A DNA stretch of 64,000 bases from Artemia franciscana. Its lineage: Eukaryota; Arthropoda; Branchiopoda; Anostraca; Artemiidae. Below, piece after piece: positions 12,590 through 24,160 of the stretch (positions are counted from its first letter, which is position 1; each line of letters begins with the position of its first letter). Made by a program: the position numbers and the translations under genes. The stretch covers positions 17,108,472 through 17,172,471 of the forward strand of contig NC_088871.1 of the NCBI RefSeq assembly GCF_032884065.1, given 5' to 3'. The notes below the pieces were generated by a model. The model saw only the letters and a list, made by a program, of their open reading frames with translations, was not told the DNA's origin and searched no databases.

Positions 12590-12890
12590 GAAAAATTGTT
12601 GAAAAAGTTTTTCCAACGTAGAAATAACAAGCCAGATTATGGTTTCTTATAAAAAATTCGAAAAAAAACAAACTTTTTTGCATGAAAAGGACTATACCAA
12701 TTAAAAAGGAACATAAATTTATAGAAAAGAAACTTTCTACTTAGGGATATTGGATTTGTTAAAAAAAAATATCCAGTATGCAAATAACAAGCCAAACTAT
12801 AGAATCTTATAGAAAAAAACGAAAAGACATAAAATATTATTTTTACCCATGAAAAAGACTATATCAATAAAAAAAGAACACAAAAAAATA
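12590..12890. repeat. Two diverged tandem copies, about 150 bp
   Basis: The motifs 'aataacaagccagattatgg' (near 12627) and 'aataacaagccaaactatag' (near 12783), each followed by 'tcttata..aaa', 'catgaaaa(g)gactata' and 'aaaaaggaacat', mark two imperfect tandem copies. They are A-rich and non-coding on both strands. Confidence 0.6.
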
Positions 12891-13104
12891 AAAAGCTTCA
12901 TCCAAAGCTTTCAAAGAAAAGTAAAGAGCTCCACTAAGCCGAAAATGAACAGAAATAAAGTCAAATAACTTTCCAAGCGTAAAACTACTACAAATCACCC
13001 TTCAATAATTAAATCAAACTGAAACGAACAGAAATTACAATAAATAACCGAGTTAAACTCAAAACGTGTAAAAAGGGTGATGCTATCTGTTTGCAGTGAA
13101 GGAT

Positions 13105-13220
13105 TTTCTTTCAAAATTTAGTCTTATGGTAGTTCTTAAACTTTGGGTGATTGGAAAAGATGAGGAGAACATTTTAGATACTTTCCAGAGAAAATGTAGT
13201 TTTAGGAGCTTATTCGAACC
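13105..13220 (+). pseudogene. Short LINE reverse-transcriptase tail fragment
   Basis: The open stretch contains VLKLWVIGKDEENILDTFQRKC, cut here between LKLWVIGKDEEN and ILDTFQRKC. This resembles the motif (YGSETW-x-L-T-K-x-x-E-x-x-L-x-x-FERKC) found C-terminal to the RT domain of RTE/Jockey-like LINEs. Nothing else of the element is recognisable on either side, so this is at most a scrap. It could be chance similarity. Confidence 0.35.
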
Positions 13221-13334
13221 TTTGGATGCCTATCGAGCGTGTCCGAAAGCTCAAGTATGCAGAATTAATTTCGCATCCGTCTAGAATTCTTCAAAGAATT
13301 CTCAGTTCGGACTAGAATTTTATCTGTAATTATC

Positions 13335-13531
13335 GCAGGGTTATGACGTCAAAAACCCCACGAAAAAATTCTACGAAATTGCAGCATTTATCTGAGGTTT
13401 TTCAGAAGAAACCAAAGAAAGATAGTGGCGATCCATATCTAAAGCATAAGGAAGACCAGAGCATAAGGAAGAAAGGTCTGTTTCCAGAGAGATTTCAAAT
13501 TCCAGAAATGTGTGATAAAAAAAACTTCCAA
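13335..13531 (+). CDS. Candidate first coding exon of an unknown gene
   Basis: A possible acceptor (TTATCGCAG) is followed by an ATG at 13343 and 63 codons of lysine-rich, hydrophilic sequence (MTSKTPRKNSTKLQHLSEVF at the start), ending at a good donor, AAT/GTAAGT (13532). The basic N-terminus would suit a nuclear protein. I do not recognise the family and found no following exon. The main competitor is chance: the stretch is short, and the donor may be fortuitous. Confidence 0.3.
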
Positions 13532-13831
13532 TGTAAGTGGCTAAGAATATCTAAGTTTAAAAAAAAATCATTTTTGATCAGCAGCTTTTAGATGATTATC
13601 ATTAAGGATGTAGATCTTCACCTTGCTCAGTGATCATAGAGCTTTAATTGTATGATAACTGTTAAATACAATGACCATTGACTTCTTGTTCTGTTATTCT
13701 TGAAGCAAAAAAAATTAAGCTGTTTTAAACAAAGAGAAAACACAAAATTTGTCATGCCCTACTAAAAGATTATCTCTAAGCAGAGTGATAGCTGATCAGT
13801 AGTTTTTTGATAGTTTTTTAATAGAGTGATT

Positions 13832-14471
13832 GTTAATATTCTAGTTGAGTGACTTCTTGTTATCTCAGAAAGGGGTAAGGTTACAAAAATGAAATTTTCA
13901 GGGGTGGATCTACAGTTTAAAGTACATCCTGGGAAGGAATTCTAGAGTACCCACCTCAACTCCTTCTCCCTCTAGAGAGCCCCAAAATTTGCCTACATGA
14001 CACCTTTGACAAGTTTAATAGGTTTGTCAAAATTGAAAATTTGACAAAACAACATTTTATCTTAAGTTTTAGTTATCAGCTGCTTTTTCTCTGCCTTTAG
14101 TTCTGAAAATGCAATTCCTGTTATGAGTAGAATTCTGATCCATATCAATGTTTTTTTTTCAAAATTTAGGAAATGTATTGGCATATCTTTAAAACCCTAT
14201 AAATTTTGATTGAGCAAAGTTGTGAAGCTGAAAACAATTTTGTTGTTCTTCATTCAACAGAAGATCTATTTTGCAAAATTTCACTTTTATAACACATATT
14301 TTGAAAGTCATCAAAGGTCAGGGCCCTCTAGAGGGAGAAGGAGTAGAGGTAGGTACCTCAAAGTACCTTCCCAGGACATACTTTAGCCTGTAGATGCATC
14401 CCTGAAAGTTTCATTTTCCTAACATAACCCCTTTCTGAGATAGCAAGAAGTCAATCAACTAGAATTTTACC
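13832..14471. mobile_element. Foldback element, copy 1 (family F)
   Basis: A 640-bp element with long terminal inverted repeats. The left arm starts near GTTAATATTCTAGTTGAGTG and the right arm ends TCAACTAGAATTTTACC. The arms run about 140 bp and include the mirrored block 'gaaactttcaggg..ggatctacag' and the mirrored 'ccttctccctctagag'. The flanking octamers GAGTGATT and AAATGATT match at 6 of 8 bases, suggesting an old 8-bp target duplication. The middle has no transposase. Its core matches that of the 20970-21790 element in the opposite orientation. Confidence 0.8.
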
Positions 14472-14479
14472 AAATGATT

Positions 14480-15632
14480 TTCTTTCAAATAAAATTGATC
14501 TACCCGAAATAGGGTGATAATCCTGTCTTCAAGCAATCATCACATTAAAGTTGCAAACCCATTGTTAACATCACAATGCAAATAAGCTGAAATAGCAGTA
14601 TAATTGACTAAGTATCAGTGCAGGATTAGCATTTTAACCATGGTCTGGCTCCTTTAGAATTATGTTTGAGTAACCTGATGTGAGCTACCTCTTCTAATCA
14701 GTATAGGGCTTTAAAATAATTTCCCAGGGATCAAAAATATGGTAGCTTTTCCTTTAACTACATATCTTTAACTATATTGTGTATCAGACACACATTTATT
14801 TTTAAGCTTTTTGATCTAAAGGATTGTTTTTTTTAAACTTGGTCAACTATCAGAGACAGCACCTTACTTATTCTTGAAATTATACTAAACAAATCTGATA
14901 AATTCTAGTAGGATCCAATTTGGTGAAATTTTGCTATGTACATTTATTCTATCTTTCATTTAAATTTGATACTCCTTTCACTAACTTCAGCAAATCAACA
15001 AAAAATTCTACTTTTTGTGTATAGAACCTCCTCTTCTTCCCTGTTTGACCCAAGGTCAATGAAAAAAAAACTTTAAAAGCCTTAGCCTTTTTGACATAGG
15101 GTCATAGTCTCAGAATCTCAATCAAACAGATGGATGGACAAATAGATATTGCAATGTCTGTGTTATCTATAGTTAACACATTTGATCCCAGAAAAGATTC
15201 AACAAATTTTATCATTGTCACATCAAATTTAGCTTGCTGATGAACCTGATATTTGCTTTGTAGTGTACTTTTTCAAACACTGTTTATCAAAAATAAAAAG
15301 TCTTTTATTTTTGCTGTTTATGATTTTACAGAATGTTATATTTGAGTGTGGGTATGTGCTAGGATTAACAATGCTTATGACAGCAAAGGTCCTTCCATTT
15401 GTGGCTCCACAGAGTATTGAATCTCCGAACCTAAACTCCTGAGTCAACTGTCATATTTGAGATATGTGAAAAAATGTATTTAATTTTTTTTTGGCTCCTA
15501 AAGGTGTGGTTGAAAATAGTCAGAGCTTTGGGGTGTGAATCCCCTTATTTATCCTGTTGGAAGGAGGCTAGTACTGTACTTGTAATTTTCATAGTTTCTT
15601 GTTAATCTTATAATCTGAATTTTCTGGTTTCT
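14480..15632. other. Unassigned stretch, possibly 3' flank of a minus-strand gene
   Basis: On the minus strand an open segment at 15447-15229 (TTG-initiated only; LTQEFRFGDSILCGATNGRT) follows a possible acceptor (ATATGACAG). It lies downstream of the stop codon of the 15633-15923 exon and shows no motif. Otherwise I see nothing coding here. Confidence 0.35.
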
Positions 15633-15923
15633 TTACCACTTCAATGGTATTCTATGAACCTGTTCTTGTTCTTTGTAATATGCCTTTACCATATTTGGGA
15701 TATACCTGTAGGCTTCTCTTTTATACTCTACAACAGCATCCTTATTTGGATCAGGTTGCATGTAGCTTTTTCTAAATGTTGTCAAGTCTCTTAAGTCACT
15801 TATACCTGATGCTTTCCCTACTTTTTTTAGTTGGTCAAAAAAGTTCAAAGAAAGTTCCCATTGATAAGAGCCCAAAAGTGAGATTGAATTTGGCAAAGCT
15901 TGGAGGTTTGCCCCTTCAGTCTG
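15633..15923 (-). CDS. Terminal exon of an unidentified host gene
   Basis: Minus-strand exon with a textbook acceptor (TTTTCTTTCAACAG) followed by about 96 open codons and a stop. It starts TEGANLQALPNSISLLGSYQ and ends with HRIPLKW. The composition is balanced (charged, hydrophobic and aromatic residues mixed, no low complexity), unlike the surrounding AT-rich noise, and the segment SISLLGSYQWELSLNFFDQL looks like a helical pair. A later stretch contains MQPDPNKDAVVEYKREAYRY and a tyrosine-rich helix. I do not recognise the family. The sequence shows no transposon motif. The position after a strong acceptor and before a stop argues for a last coding exon. The upstream exons should lie at higher coordinates. 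Confidence 0.55.
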   Translation of the reverse strand, partial: QTEGANLQALPNSISLLGSYQWELSLNFFDQLKKVGKASGISDLRDLTTFRKSYMQPDPNKDAVVEYKREAYRYIPNMVKAYYKEQEQVHRIPLKW

Positions 15924-17105
15924 TTGAAAGAAAACAGATTCTTAATTGAAGCTTTGTTCATTTCAATCTTAAGAGTGACCTACATTTGTGACAATTCATT
16001 AAAGGGTTGTAAAGTGATACTTTTATTTATTCATTTGTCTTGTTTGAATTCTAAATGAGTTTTTTAATCTTCAAATTGATATACATTCCTTACAAATTAA
16101 TTAGTTGCACCACAGTTCCATTTGCAAGTTTTGAACTACTTTGTAACCCTTGGTCTCAAAATTGCATATAAATTTATTGAAGCTAGGGAACATAGAACTT
16201 CTGTCTGTTTGAAGAAAATGGATGGATGTAAGTTGGTTTAATTACACTTAAGTCCTAGGGCCATTGCAATTAAAACAAAACAACAAAGGTTAACTATAAC
16301 AACAAAGGTTTAGGATCTACCACCTTATCTCGCTGGCAAATGCGATTTAAGGTAATTTTAAGGTAAAAAAATACTTGACATTACATAAGTATAGCAGTCA
16401 CAAAGAAAAACCATTCACAAAATTTTACTTTTGTGCTCAGTTGCCAACCTGAACAATTGCCCTAAATTTTTCATGACCCACACTCTTGTCTATAAATCAA
16501 CAATTCATTGAAAAGGAACAACTACCCTACTGGTATTTCTTCATTTGTACTTATGTTTGATATGTTTAAAAGAAAGCTTGTATGGCTAAGTCAGTAGGCC
16601 AGTAAAGGACCAGGTGGTCCTTTAGCCAGGAAGTACAATAGGAAGCTAGGGGCCAGCCATCCTATGCTTTTGGATGCCCTTTCTGCTCCACATTTCTTTA
16701 GGTAACCTTTTAAAGTTGGGCCAATTCTAGCTGAGCTAACAGAGTCACATCACTGATCCCTGTCACAAAACCAAATAAACTGGTAATGCCAATAATTAAA
16801 CCTGTGCCCTTTGGACAAAGGGTTCTCAAGCTAGAGAGCAAGCCACATAGGAAGGAACACAAATGTGACCACAGAAAATTGTTTGAAAAAAGAAAATATT
16901 GAAAAAAAAACTCAAGTCATAGTTGCTGCCCATAAATAATATGCATTTTATTTAGAAAAATTAAATTTAAGACAGGTATCAACAAAACTCCATCAGGAAT
17001 TGTATTTACTTAAGATACAATAAGCAATATGAAAGCTTAGTTTTGTGATAATCTAGTCTTGAAATAATACAATATAAGAAAAATTATATTTTCTATTTTT
17101 TTTTT
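15924..17105. other. No recognisable gene; possible intron
   Basis: If the exon at 15633-15923 is real, this is its upstream intron on the minus strand. I found no motif, no strong inverted repeat and no long open frame. Confidence 0.5.
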
Positions 17106-17107
17106 TT

Positions 17108-17402
17108 CACAAGCTCATTTGAGACTGCAATATGCCCATGGTGCACTTATAATCTCTAAAATGCTTTAAACAGAAGGAATTGTAAAGATGATTGTTCTGA
17201 TCAGTAAGAAAAATATTAACATAGCTCTCTAAACTTGGCACATTTTAAGCATTCTATTTGTTTTCCACAAGCTCATTTGAGACTGCAATATGCCCATGGT
17301 GCACTTATAATCTTTCTAAAATGCTTTAAACAGAAGGAATTGTAAAGACAATTGTTCTGATCTGCAAGAAAAATATTAACATAACTCTCTAAACTTGGCA
17401 TT
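17108..17402. repeat. Direct tandem duplication, about 160-bp period
   Basis: The block starting CACAAGCTCATTTGAGACTG at 17108 recurs at 17268 with only scattered changes (for example 'aatctctaaa' versus 'aatctttctaaa'; 'gatgattgttctgatcagt' versus 'gacaattgttctgatctgc'). Each copy runs about 135 bp and ends at 'ctctctaaacttggca'. There are no coding features. It is a recent local duplication. Confidence 0.9.
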
Positions 17403-17409
17403 TAGCAAA

Positions 17410-18132
17410 GCAAATGTAAAACAAAAGAATTCAGCTAAAAGGTGGTAAAATATATGACAAAGCTAATTGGTCTAAATAATCAAGGCTTATGAACACAACT
17501 CCCTTCTAATCTCAATTCTTTGTGTTTCTGATTCTTAGCAGGAATTTGGTAATGGAAAATATCAGTTCTATTAGCCTACTAGATATGGTCTAGATGGTTC
17601 TGGAGAAATTTACATTTTATTTTCTCTAGAGATATATTTAATGCATAAGTGGATATGCACTATGTTACAAATCTAATGATCACCCAATTTGTATGACCAC
17701 TAGATTTCAAGGGCCAGAGAAAATTCGATCCTTGAATCTAGTGATGACCTTTGATCTTGATTGCCATCATAAGAAAGTCATGGGCCTTACTTATTATTAG
17801 GCATAGGCCTACCAAAGACTATGGTGAATGCTAGATATACCCAGTGTCTGACCTAAGCTATCCAAAATCAAAGTCTTGACAATTGTGCATGCATTATCTG
17901 TAAGAGAAAAAAATTGCTCCTCCATCAGACAGAGCAAAAGAATGTACAGTACTTTAATTTGCAGTAGTAGCAAAGTGATCAGGAGCTGTTGTTGTTGTTG
18001 TAGAGAAAATACGCTCGGCTTTCGCCCTCTGCGTCACCAAACAATAATTAAACTTAAAATCACAGAAACGAAAAGAACATACAAATCAAATAAATCAAAT
18101 CATCTTCTCTTCTCACCACACTCTTGTGACTG
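17410..18132. other. Unassigned sequence ending in a poly-A tract
   Basis: No gene recognised. A short (GTT)n run lies near 17985-18001. The segment ends directly at the 66-A tract. Confidence 0.4.

Positions 18133-18198
<66 letters not shown>
18133..18198. repeat. Uninterrupted poly-A tract of 66 bases
   Basis: Sixty-six consecutive adenines on the plus strand, placed 5 bases beyond the stop codon of the minus-strand LINE ORF (TAATTTCA then T66 on the coding strand). A LINE mRNA tail would appear as T on the plus strand here. The tract therefore belongs either to a plus-strand retrocopy ending at 18132 or to unusual 3' end chemistry. Confidence 0.95.
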
Positions 18199-18200
<2 letters not shown>

Positions 18201-18203
18201 AAA

Positions 18204-19905
18204 TTACAACCAGTTGAAAATCTTTGTTGAAGACACAAAAACTCCCAATGCCTCCAATATTTTTAACTCCTTATCTTTACTAACACGAGTGAAACCTAAA
18301 ACAAGAGGAGTGGACGTCTTCAGGCCCAATGATTCAATTTTTCTGATCAGAATATTTCTCTTAGATGTGAAACGAGGGCATTCTGAGAGAATGTGATCTA
18401 TAGTTTCATCAATATTTACACACCTAAAAAAAGGGCATGACTTGCTATCTGTAAGATGATATAGTGCTTGACGAGATCTGGTCATTGCATGACCAGTTCT
18501 CAGACGGAAAATAGAGTTTGCAATTTTCCTATTTGGGTGGATAAGGTGATGTGGGATATAATGCCCCTCAAAAGACAAAACATAAATATTTGTTGTTGCA
18601 ATACATCTATTATTAATTCTAATAGAACTTGCAGCAGAGGTTATTAACTTTGAAGTTTCATTTACAGTGAGAGCAACCTTCCAAGTAATTGGGTGGTGGA
18701 TAGCCTGTTTTGCAATACTGTCAGCAATTTCATTTCCCTTAATCCTTATGTGAGAAGGAACCCAGACCATTTTCAGTTGAAGACCATCAGAAGACATTAT
18801 TTTCTGAATTTTTCCCTGTAGATTAACAATAATTGGAATAACTTTTCCTTGCCTCTTTTTTAGATCAGAAAGAACACTTTTAGAGTCAGAAAAGATAACA
18901 AATGAGCCTGATCCTACTTCCAGCACTGTATCCAAAGCTTTTTGGAGAGCAAGACATTCTGCATGGAAAATGGAGATTCCATCTGAAACTCTAATCCCAA
19001 CTGATGAGCCATTCCACTCAGAAAAAATGCCTATGGATGCCTTCCCATCATTTGAGACAGATCCATCAGTAAATATCTTTTTCCAATTATAAAATTCAAC
19101 CATTTTAGCTAGTGTAAGTTGATGAAGGATTAGACTATTCATTTTATTCTTAGGAAAATCCATGCCAGGGATTTTTATATCTATAACATTATCAATGCTA
19201 TTAGGAGTGTTGGGAGATATCTGGGTCTGACAAGAAAAGATTAGGTTTTCAGGAACACCTATGCCATTGAGCAAGGAGACCAACTTGATAATGGCTGGAC
19301 TACTATATGTCTTCCGATTTTCATAGAGAAATGTATGATTTATGAGACACTCCTTGAGAACATGGAGGTTTTGGTTAGTATTTACTTTCATAAAGTAATT
19401 AGAAGAAAGTTTCAAGAATCTTTCTTCTAAAGAAGGTATATTAACCTCATTGAACAGAGCTGCAATAGGAGTACTTTTTAGTGCACCTGTGATTAATCTC
19501 AGGCCATGGTGAACTATTGATTCAATTTTAGAAATTAACTTTTTTGAAGCTGAGTAATAGACAGGGAGACAATATTCAATCTTTCCATATATTATAGATG
19601 AGAATAGTTTTTGAAGACTATCTCGGCTAGCTCCCCACTTTTGCCCAGCAACAGCACGCATAAAATTCAGTCGTTTTTCAAGTGCATCACAAAGATGAGA
19701 GATATGATCATTCCAATTTAACTTACTATCCAGCCACATACCAAGGAATTTCACATTCCTGGCAAAATGAATTTGTTGTTTATAAAGAGTCAGATTAATT
19801 GAGAGACAATCTTGCCTAAGATCAGGAGCTACATGGAAGCTGTTTTCAATCTGATGGTTGATTTCTGTTTCTTCCCCTACTACTGAAGTTGCTGTTGAGT
19901 AGGGA
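18204..19905 (-). mobile_element. 5'-truncated LINE: RT thumb plus intact RNase H
   Basis: A 516-codon uninterrupted ORF (19754-18204), open further upstream to about 19905. It begins in the RT palm/thumb region with VKFLGMWLDSKLNWNDHI, followed by IEYCLPVYYSAS. A complete RNase H domain follows with the four catalytic acids visible: D230 in IFTDGS, E266 in FHAECLAL, D290 in IFSDSKS and D345 in GNEIADSIA (numbered from the MKFLG methionine). A Cys-rich tail, CPFFRCVNIDETIDHILSEC, ends the protein. RT plus RNase H in this order is typical of I-group elements. RT motifs upstream of VKFLG, including the YADD box, are absent, so this is 5'-truncated. The lack of any stop suggests a young insertion compared with the other LINEs here. 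Confidence 0.9.
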
Positions 19906-20046
19906 TTTGAGCTTCAAAGAACAAATGACGAAAACAGCTTTCGGACTGAGTATTTAGAATTAACCCTGCATCTGGATGCAGCATTCTTTGTGAAATAAGC
20001 TTTCGGACACGGTCATCGTCTGTCCCAGGTTCTATCGTCGCACTTC
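19906..20046 (-). other. Short open segment abutting the LINE; possible exon
   Basis: On the minus strand, about 50 open codons contain DDRVRKLISQRMLHPDAGL and then QSESCFRHLFFEAQIP, and stop where the LINE reading frame begins. The residue mix is protein-like. It lies upstream of the unidentified exon at 15633-15923 on the same strand and could be an exon of that gene, with the LINE lying between them. The splice sites are not convincing. Confidence 0.25.
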
Positions 20047-20049
20047 TTC

Positions 20050-20960
20050 AGTAAATTAGTTTATATTTATGATGATAATGGCGAAAAGTATGTCTGCAAA
20101 AAAGGATACTTTTGAAATTAGTTTCTGAAAACAGTTAAAATGCCTAAGTAATTTTGAATTTATAAGAAGTATTTATATTATTAAGGATCAATTTGTATTA
20201 TCAAAGTTCTGTTTTATGATTTTGGGTGAGCTAGCCTATCCAATTTCTTGATTTTTCATAGAAAATGCCAGGTCCTGCTTTTGTAAAATATGAAACTCAG
20301 ATTGAACCAAATTTCGTAATTATTTTCTAAAAGTTCTATCTTCATAAATTACTCAAAGAATGTACTCATCAGATTCTCTATTAAAGCAATTTCATACAGT
20401 AGGTCTAGTGTAATTTTAACAAGTCCTGGGGAAGAGAGCAAAGTTGGAGCCAATTTTCCCAAATCAAGGGAAAATGACAATGAAAACAGAAAAATCAGCC
20501 ATTTAGTAGCCAAAAAAGTTAAGATATAGCCTACAAAAGAAAACTGACCCTTTTCTGCGGATTCTTTGATTAGGCTATGCAGGTGCGGCCTACCTTGGTT
20601 AGGCTAGCCTAAATATATGTTGTCTGAAATTAAATGCTCAAAGCCAATTTTTTTCAGCAGACCAGGCCCACAGATTACCAGTTTTTCAAGATTGTTGTCA
20701 GCCAATTAAAACTAATTCAGTTTAATCATTGGCCAATTCAGTAAAGCTTTAGTTCTGCCACAAGCTGTTGAAAATTAATATCACTTCATATAGCAAGATT
20801 CTGATGATTGCATATTGTTTCCTTGTCATTATTACAGAAGCACACACATTTTTCAGCCTTCTAAAATTCCCCTTCAACAAAACTAAAAATACATAAAGTG
20901 GGCTGGGTTTTGAAGATAAGGGAAATGTTGAGGTTAGGTAATATGGATGAATAATGACAT
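20050..20960. other. No recognisable gene
   Basis: No coding signal. One perfect 14-bp palindrome, TTAGGCTAGCCTAA, lies at 20599-20612. Confidence 0.5.
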
Positions 20961-20969
20961 AAAAACAAT

Positions 20970-21790
20970 GGTAAAATTCTAGTTAATTGACTTCTTGCTC
21001 TCTTGGAAAGGGTTTTGGTTAGGAAAATGAAACTTTAAGGGATGGGTCTACAGGCTGAAGTATGTCCTGGGAAGGTATTTTGCAGTACCTACCTTGGTAA
21101 AATTCTAGTTAATTGACTTCTTGCTATCTCAGAAAGGGTTTGGGCTAGGAAAACAAAACTTTCAGCTAGGTACTTCAAAATACTTTCCCAGGATATACTT
21201 TAGCCTTTAGATTCATCCCTGAAAGTTTCATTTTCCAAACCTAAACCCTTTCCAAGATAGCAAGAAGTCAATTAACTAGAATTTTACCCCTACCTCCACT
21301 CCTTCTCCCTCAAGAGGGCCCTAACCTTTGGTGATCTTTAAAAATATGTGCGTTATAAAAGTGAAACCTTGCAAAATAGATGTTTTGCTTAATTGAAGTA
21401 CAACAAAATTGTTTTCAGCTTCATAACTTTGCTCAATATGGTTTTTAAAAATATGCAAATACATTTCCTAAATTTTGAAAAAAACAACATTGATATGGCT
21501 CAAAATTCTACTCAAATAACAGGAATTACATTTTCAGAGCTAAAGGCAGAGAAAAAGCAACTAGTAACTGAAAATTAAGGTAAAATGTTGTTTTGTCAAA
21601 ATTTCAGTAGGTATAGACCTGTCATGTAGGCAAATTTCAGGGCCCTCTAAAGGGAGAATGAGTGGATATGGGTATTTTAAACCACCTTCTCAGGTCACAC
21701 TTTAGCCTGTAGACCCATCCCTGAAAGTTTCATTTTCCTAACCTAAACCCTTTCCAAGATAGCAAGAAGTCAATTAACTAGAATTTTACC
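20970..21790. mobile_element. Foldback element, copy 2 (family F), with 8-bp target duplication
   Basis: Termini GGTAAAATTCTAG at 20970 and CTAGAATTTTACC ending at 21790 are exact inverted repeats. They are flanked by AAAACAAT at 20962-20969 and again at 21791-21798, a perfect 8-bp target site duplication. The element is nested: a second arm pair, 'ggtaaaattctagttaattg' at 21103 mirrored by sequence ending near 21290, forms a compact internal hairpin. The core contains a short open frame (21393-21578) that is not transposase-like. An 8-bp duplication fits hAT, Merlin or P-like mobilisation in trans. Confidence 0.93.
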
Positions 21791-21799
21791 AAAACAATA

Positions 21800-23390
21800 T
21801 GTAATCATCAAAATCTAGCTCTATGCAGTAATTAAAAAAAAAAACTTTCAAAAAACTAAAATATCTTCTCTTCAAACTTTAACACCACAAAAGCTTGCCC
21901 TTAACTAACTGTAATTTCTGGGGAAAATAGGGTCAAAATGATGAAAGATCATGACCATAGCAAACAAGGCTTAATCAGTCAGTCTTTGCCCCACTGCCTG
22001 CTGGGCTCATGGATTAATACCATTTGCTCTATAGATAATGTTACCTTTAAGCAAAATTGGACATTACAGTGCCTACCTTTTGGTATATTTAACTAATTGC
22101 TTTGATTTGTTGGTTCAATTTTGTCACAGGCCAATGTCACAACAGCTACTGTTGCATTTGTTCAGAAATAGCTGGCTAATTTAAACTTGAAAGTGAAAGT
22201 GAACCATCTTTAATTGATGTTTTTTTTTTATTGATCTTTTAACTTCCTATTATACAGAAATTACCAGTGATGACTGGAATTAGTATTTAAAATATAATTT
22301 GATTCATATTGTACAACTCCAACATTTCCCTCATCCTCAAAACCCTGCCCACTTTATGCATTTTTAGTTTGCCCCATGGAGGAGGAGGGTCAACCATAAA
22401 TGGATGCACTTCTAGAATTAGCATTTCCAAGTGCTATAGTATGGAAACTATGCTGTTTTGCAGCATAACTTCCAGTTTAAACAGCTTGTGTTGAAAGTAA
22501 AGTTCTACTGTCAATTCTAACTACTTAAACATAGTGTCCTAGATTAGAGGCTATTGTCCCATTTTTTGAAGGATGCATTTTAATCAAGACCTATGCCCAA
22601 GTTTAGTCATATTCTGAGTACTGGGTGTCTTTTTCTTTAAATGCATAATTTACTTCTTATCTTGGCCAAAGTCATTTCTGAACCTTATTTGTGTGAGACT
22701 AGCCTCTGCTTGAGCAGACAGTAAATTTTTCCTTGTTCATATTATTGACTTACAAATAAAGTGAACATACCACTTGATGCCTTTTTTAAGCCCTTTTCAA
22801 ATATAATAATTGCTTCTATTGAAAATTTAAATTTAAACCCTTTTTGAGCTCTTGAAAATGACCAAAATATTTCTAGTTTTTTTTTTTTTCATAAAAAAGG
22901 CTTAAAAGATTTGTTTCAAATTTGCTGTTTTATTGCAAATCCATTTTTTATTTTTAAATAATTCATAAGCTTTTATTTTCCAAAATTAAGTTGGATAAAT
23001 AAATTGTACATATTCTGCCATTTTTTTTCTTCCTCAGCTCCAAATGTCCAATTAAAGGATGCATTTCCAACAAAATAATATACTACACTTTCTCAGTGCC
23101 AAAATTTGTTCATCATTATGATAGTTAATGCAGAAAAACATGAAAAACATCAAATGGTTTTCATATAAACAGAAAAACTGGAAAAAAATTAAATGAAACA
23201 ATAATTTTAAAGTAAAAAAAATCTTTTTATTGCAGTTGAAAAATCTTGGAAACTAAAACCAGTTAGATACCCCTTCATCTGAATCCTCATCAAAATATTC
23301 TTCTTGCTTGGCTTCAACCTCCACTACTCAAGAAGGTGAGGGTTCTGACCCAGGGGGGGGGGGTTAAAGCTTTTTAGCTTCAATTAAAAA
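21800..23390. other. No recognisable gene
   Basis: AT-rich, with T-runs near 22220 and 22870 and a G10 run near 23355. Short open frames only. Confidence 0.5.
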
Positions 23391-23393
23391 ATA

Positions 23394-24160
23394 ATGTGGG
23401 CACTTTTCTGGCTCATAGGTTTCAAGCAAGAGAAATCTAGCAATGTACTGCCTCAAGTATGCACTCCTTGTCCCTGACCTTTTGCAATTCTTCTTCAGAG
23501 AGCACCATAGCCTCTCAATTCATTTGGTGTGGATGGTCACATCCTCTTGGCAGTGCTGCTTGGCAGTTGCTCATTACTATTGATCCCAACCTTATGTATC
23601 TTTGAATGAGAGGGATTAGAGTTTCTTTATTCCTTTTGGAAATTTCACCACCATTTAAGAGAGGAATTATAAACTTCCTCTTGCTCACCCTCTCAATACC
23701 CTAACCTGGCTGAGTATCCTTCCCTGATTATATATCTGTTGTACCAAACTTTTGTCTATTTCAACAACAACAGCCTCAGCTCCTATTGGCTTTTGGTATC
23801 CTACCCAATGCTCAAGGACCTAACTAGACATTGACCTCCAGTCCAGAGTTGTTCTTGTGCTAATCCCCAGTTCTAGAATTATCAAACAATGCCCCTCATA
23901 TCAGTCAAATAGAATGTGATGAACATGATGGCTTTGTTTGGTGGAAGTCTGATGCCATGTAGGAAACTTCCCTTCCTATCACTTACAGAGAAGATGCATT
24001 GTTTCATCTTTTGTTTTTGGGATTGCAACTGAGTTGTTACACATCCAAACATTATTTGGTGAAGAAGTAAAGTGCAAACAGGGGTCTGACAGCAGGAACA
24101 AATTGTTTCAGTTGGCAGCACACCATGAGCCCTGACAATAGAAGACAATTGAAAAAAAAA
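23394..24160 (-). pseudogene. Merlin (IS1016/ISXO2-like) transposase relic, copy A
   Basis: Minus-strand DDE transposase relic. An acceptor-like TCTATTGTCAG near 24135 precedes HGVLPTETICSCCQTPVC, the N-terminal Cys zinc-ribbon region (first CxxC), then RKGSFLHGIRLPP, the usual (S/T)-(I/V)-R-x-G-S-F-F motif. The catalytic region reads GAEAVVVEIDKSLVQQIYNQ (first Asp present), then GIERVSKRKFIIPLL, then GSIVMSNCQAAL. In that last segment Asn replaces the expected second catalytic Asp. The expected N-W-I-E-R-x-W box appears as TK-stop-IERLWCSL. A deletion also removes the VFG step before GIER. It shares these defects with copy B at 29292-30060. Confidence 0.82.

Noticed and set aside
20599-20612. 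14-bp palindrome TTAGGCTAGCCTAA as a regulatory site
   Set aside because: Short palindromes are expected by chance in 64 kb and nothing nearby supports a role.
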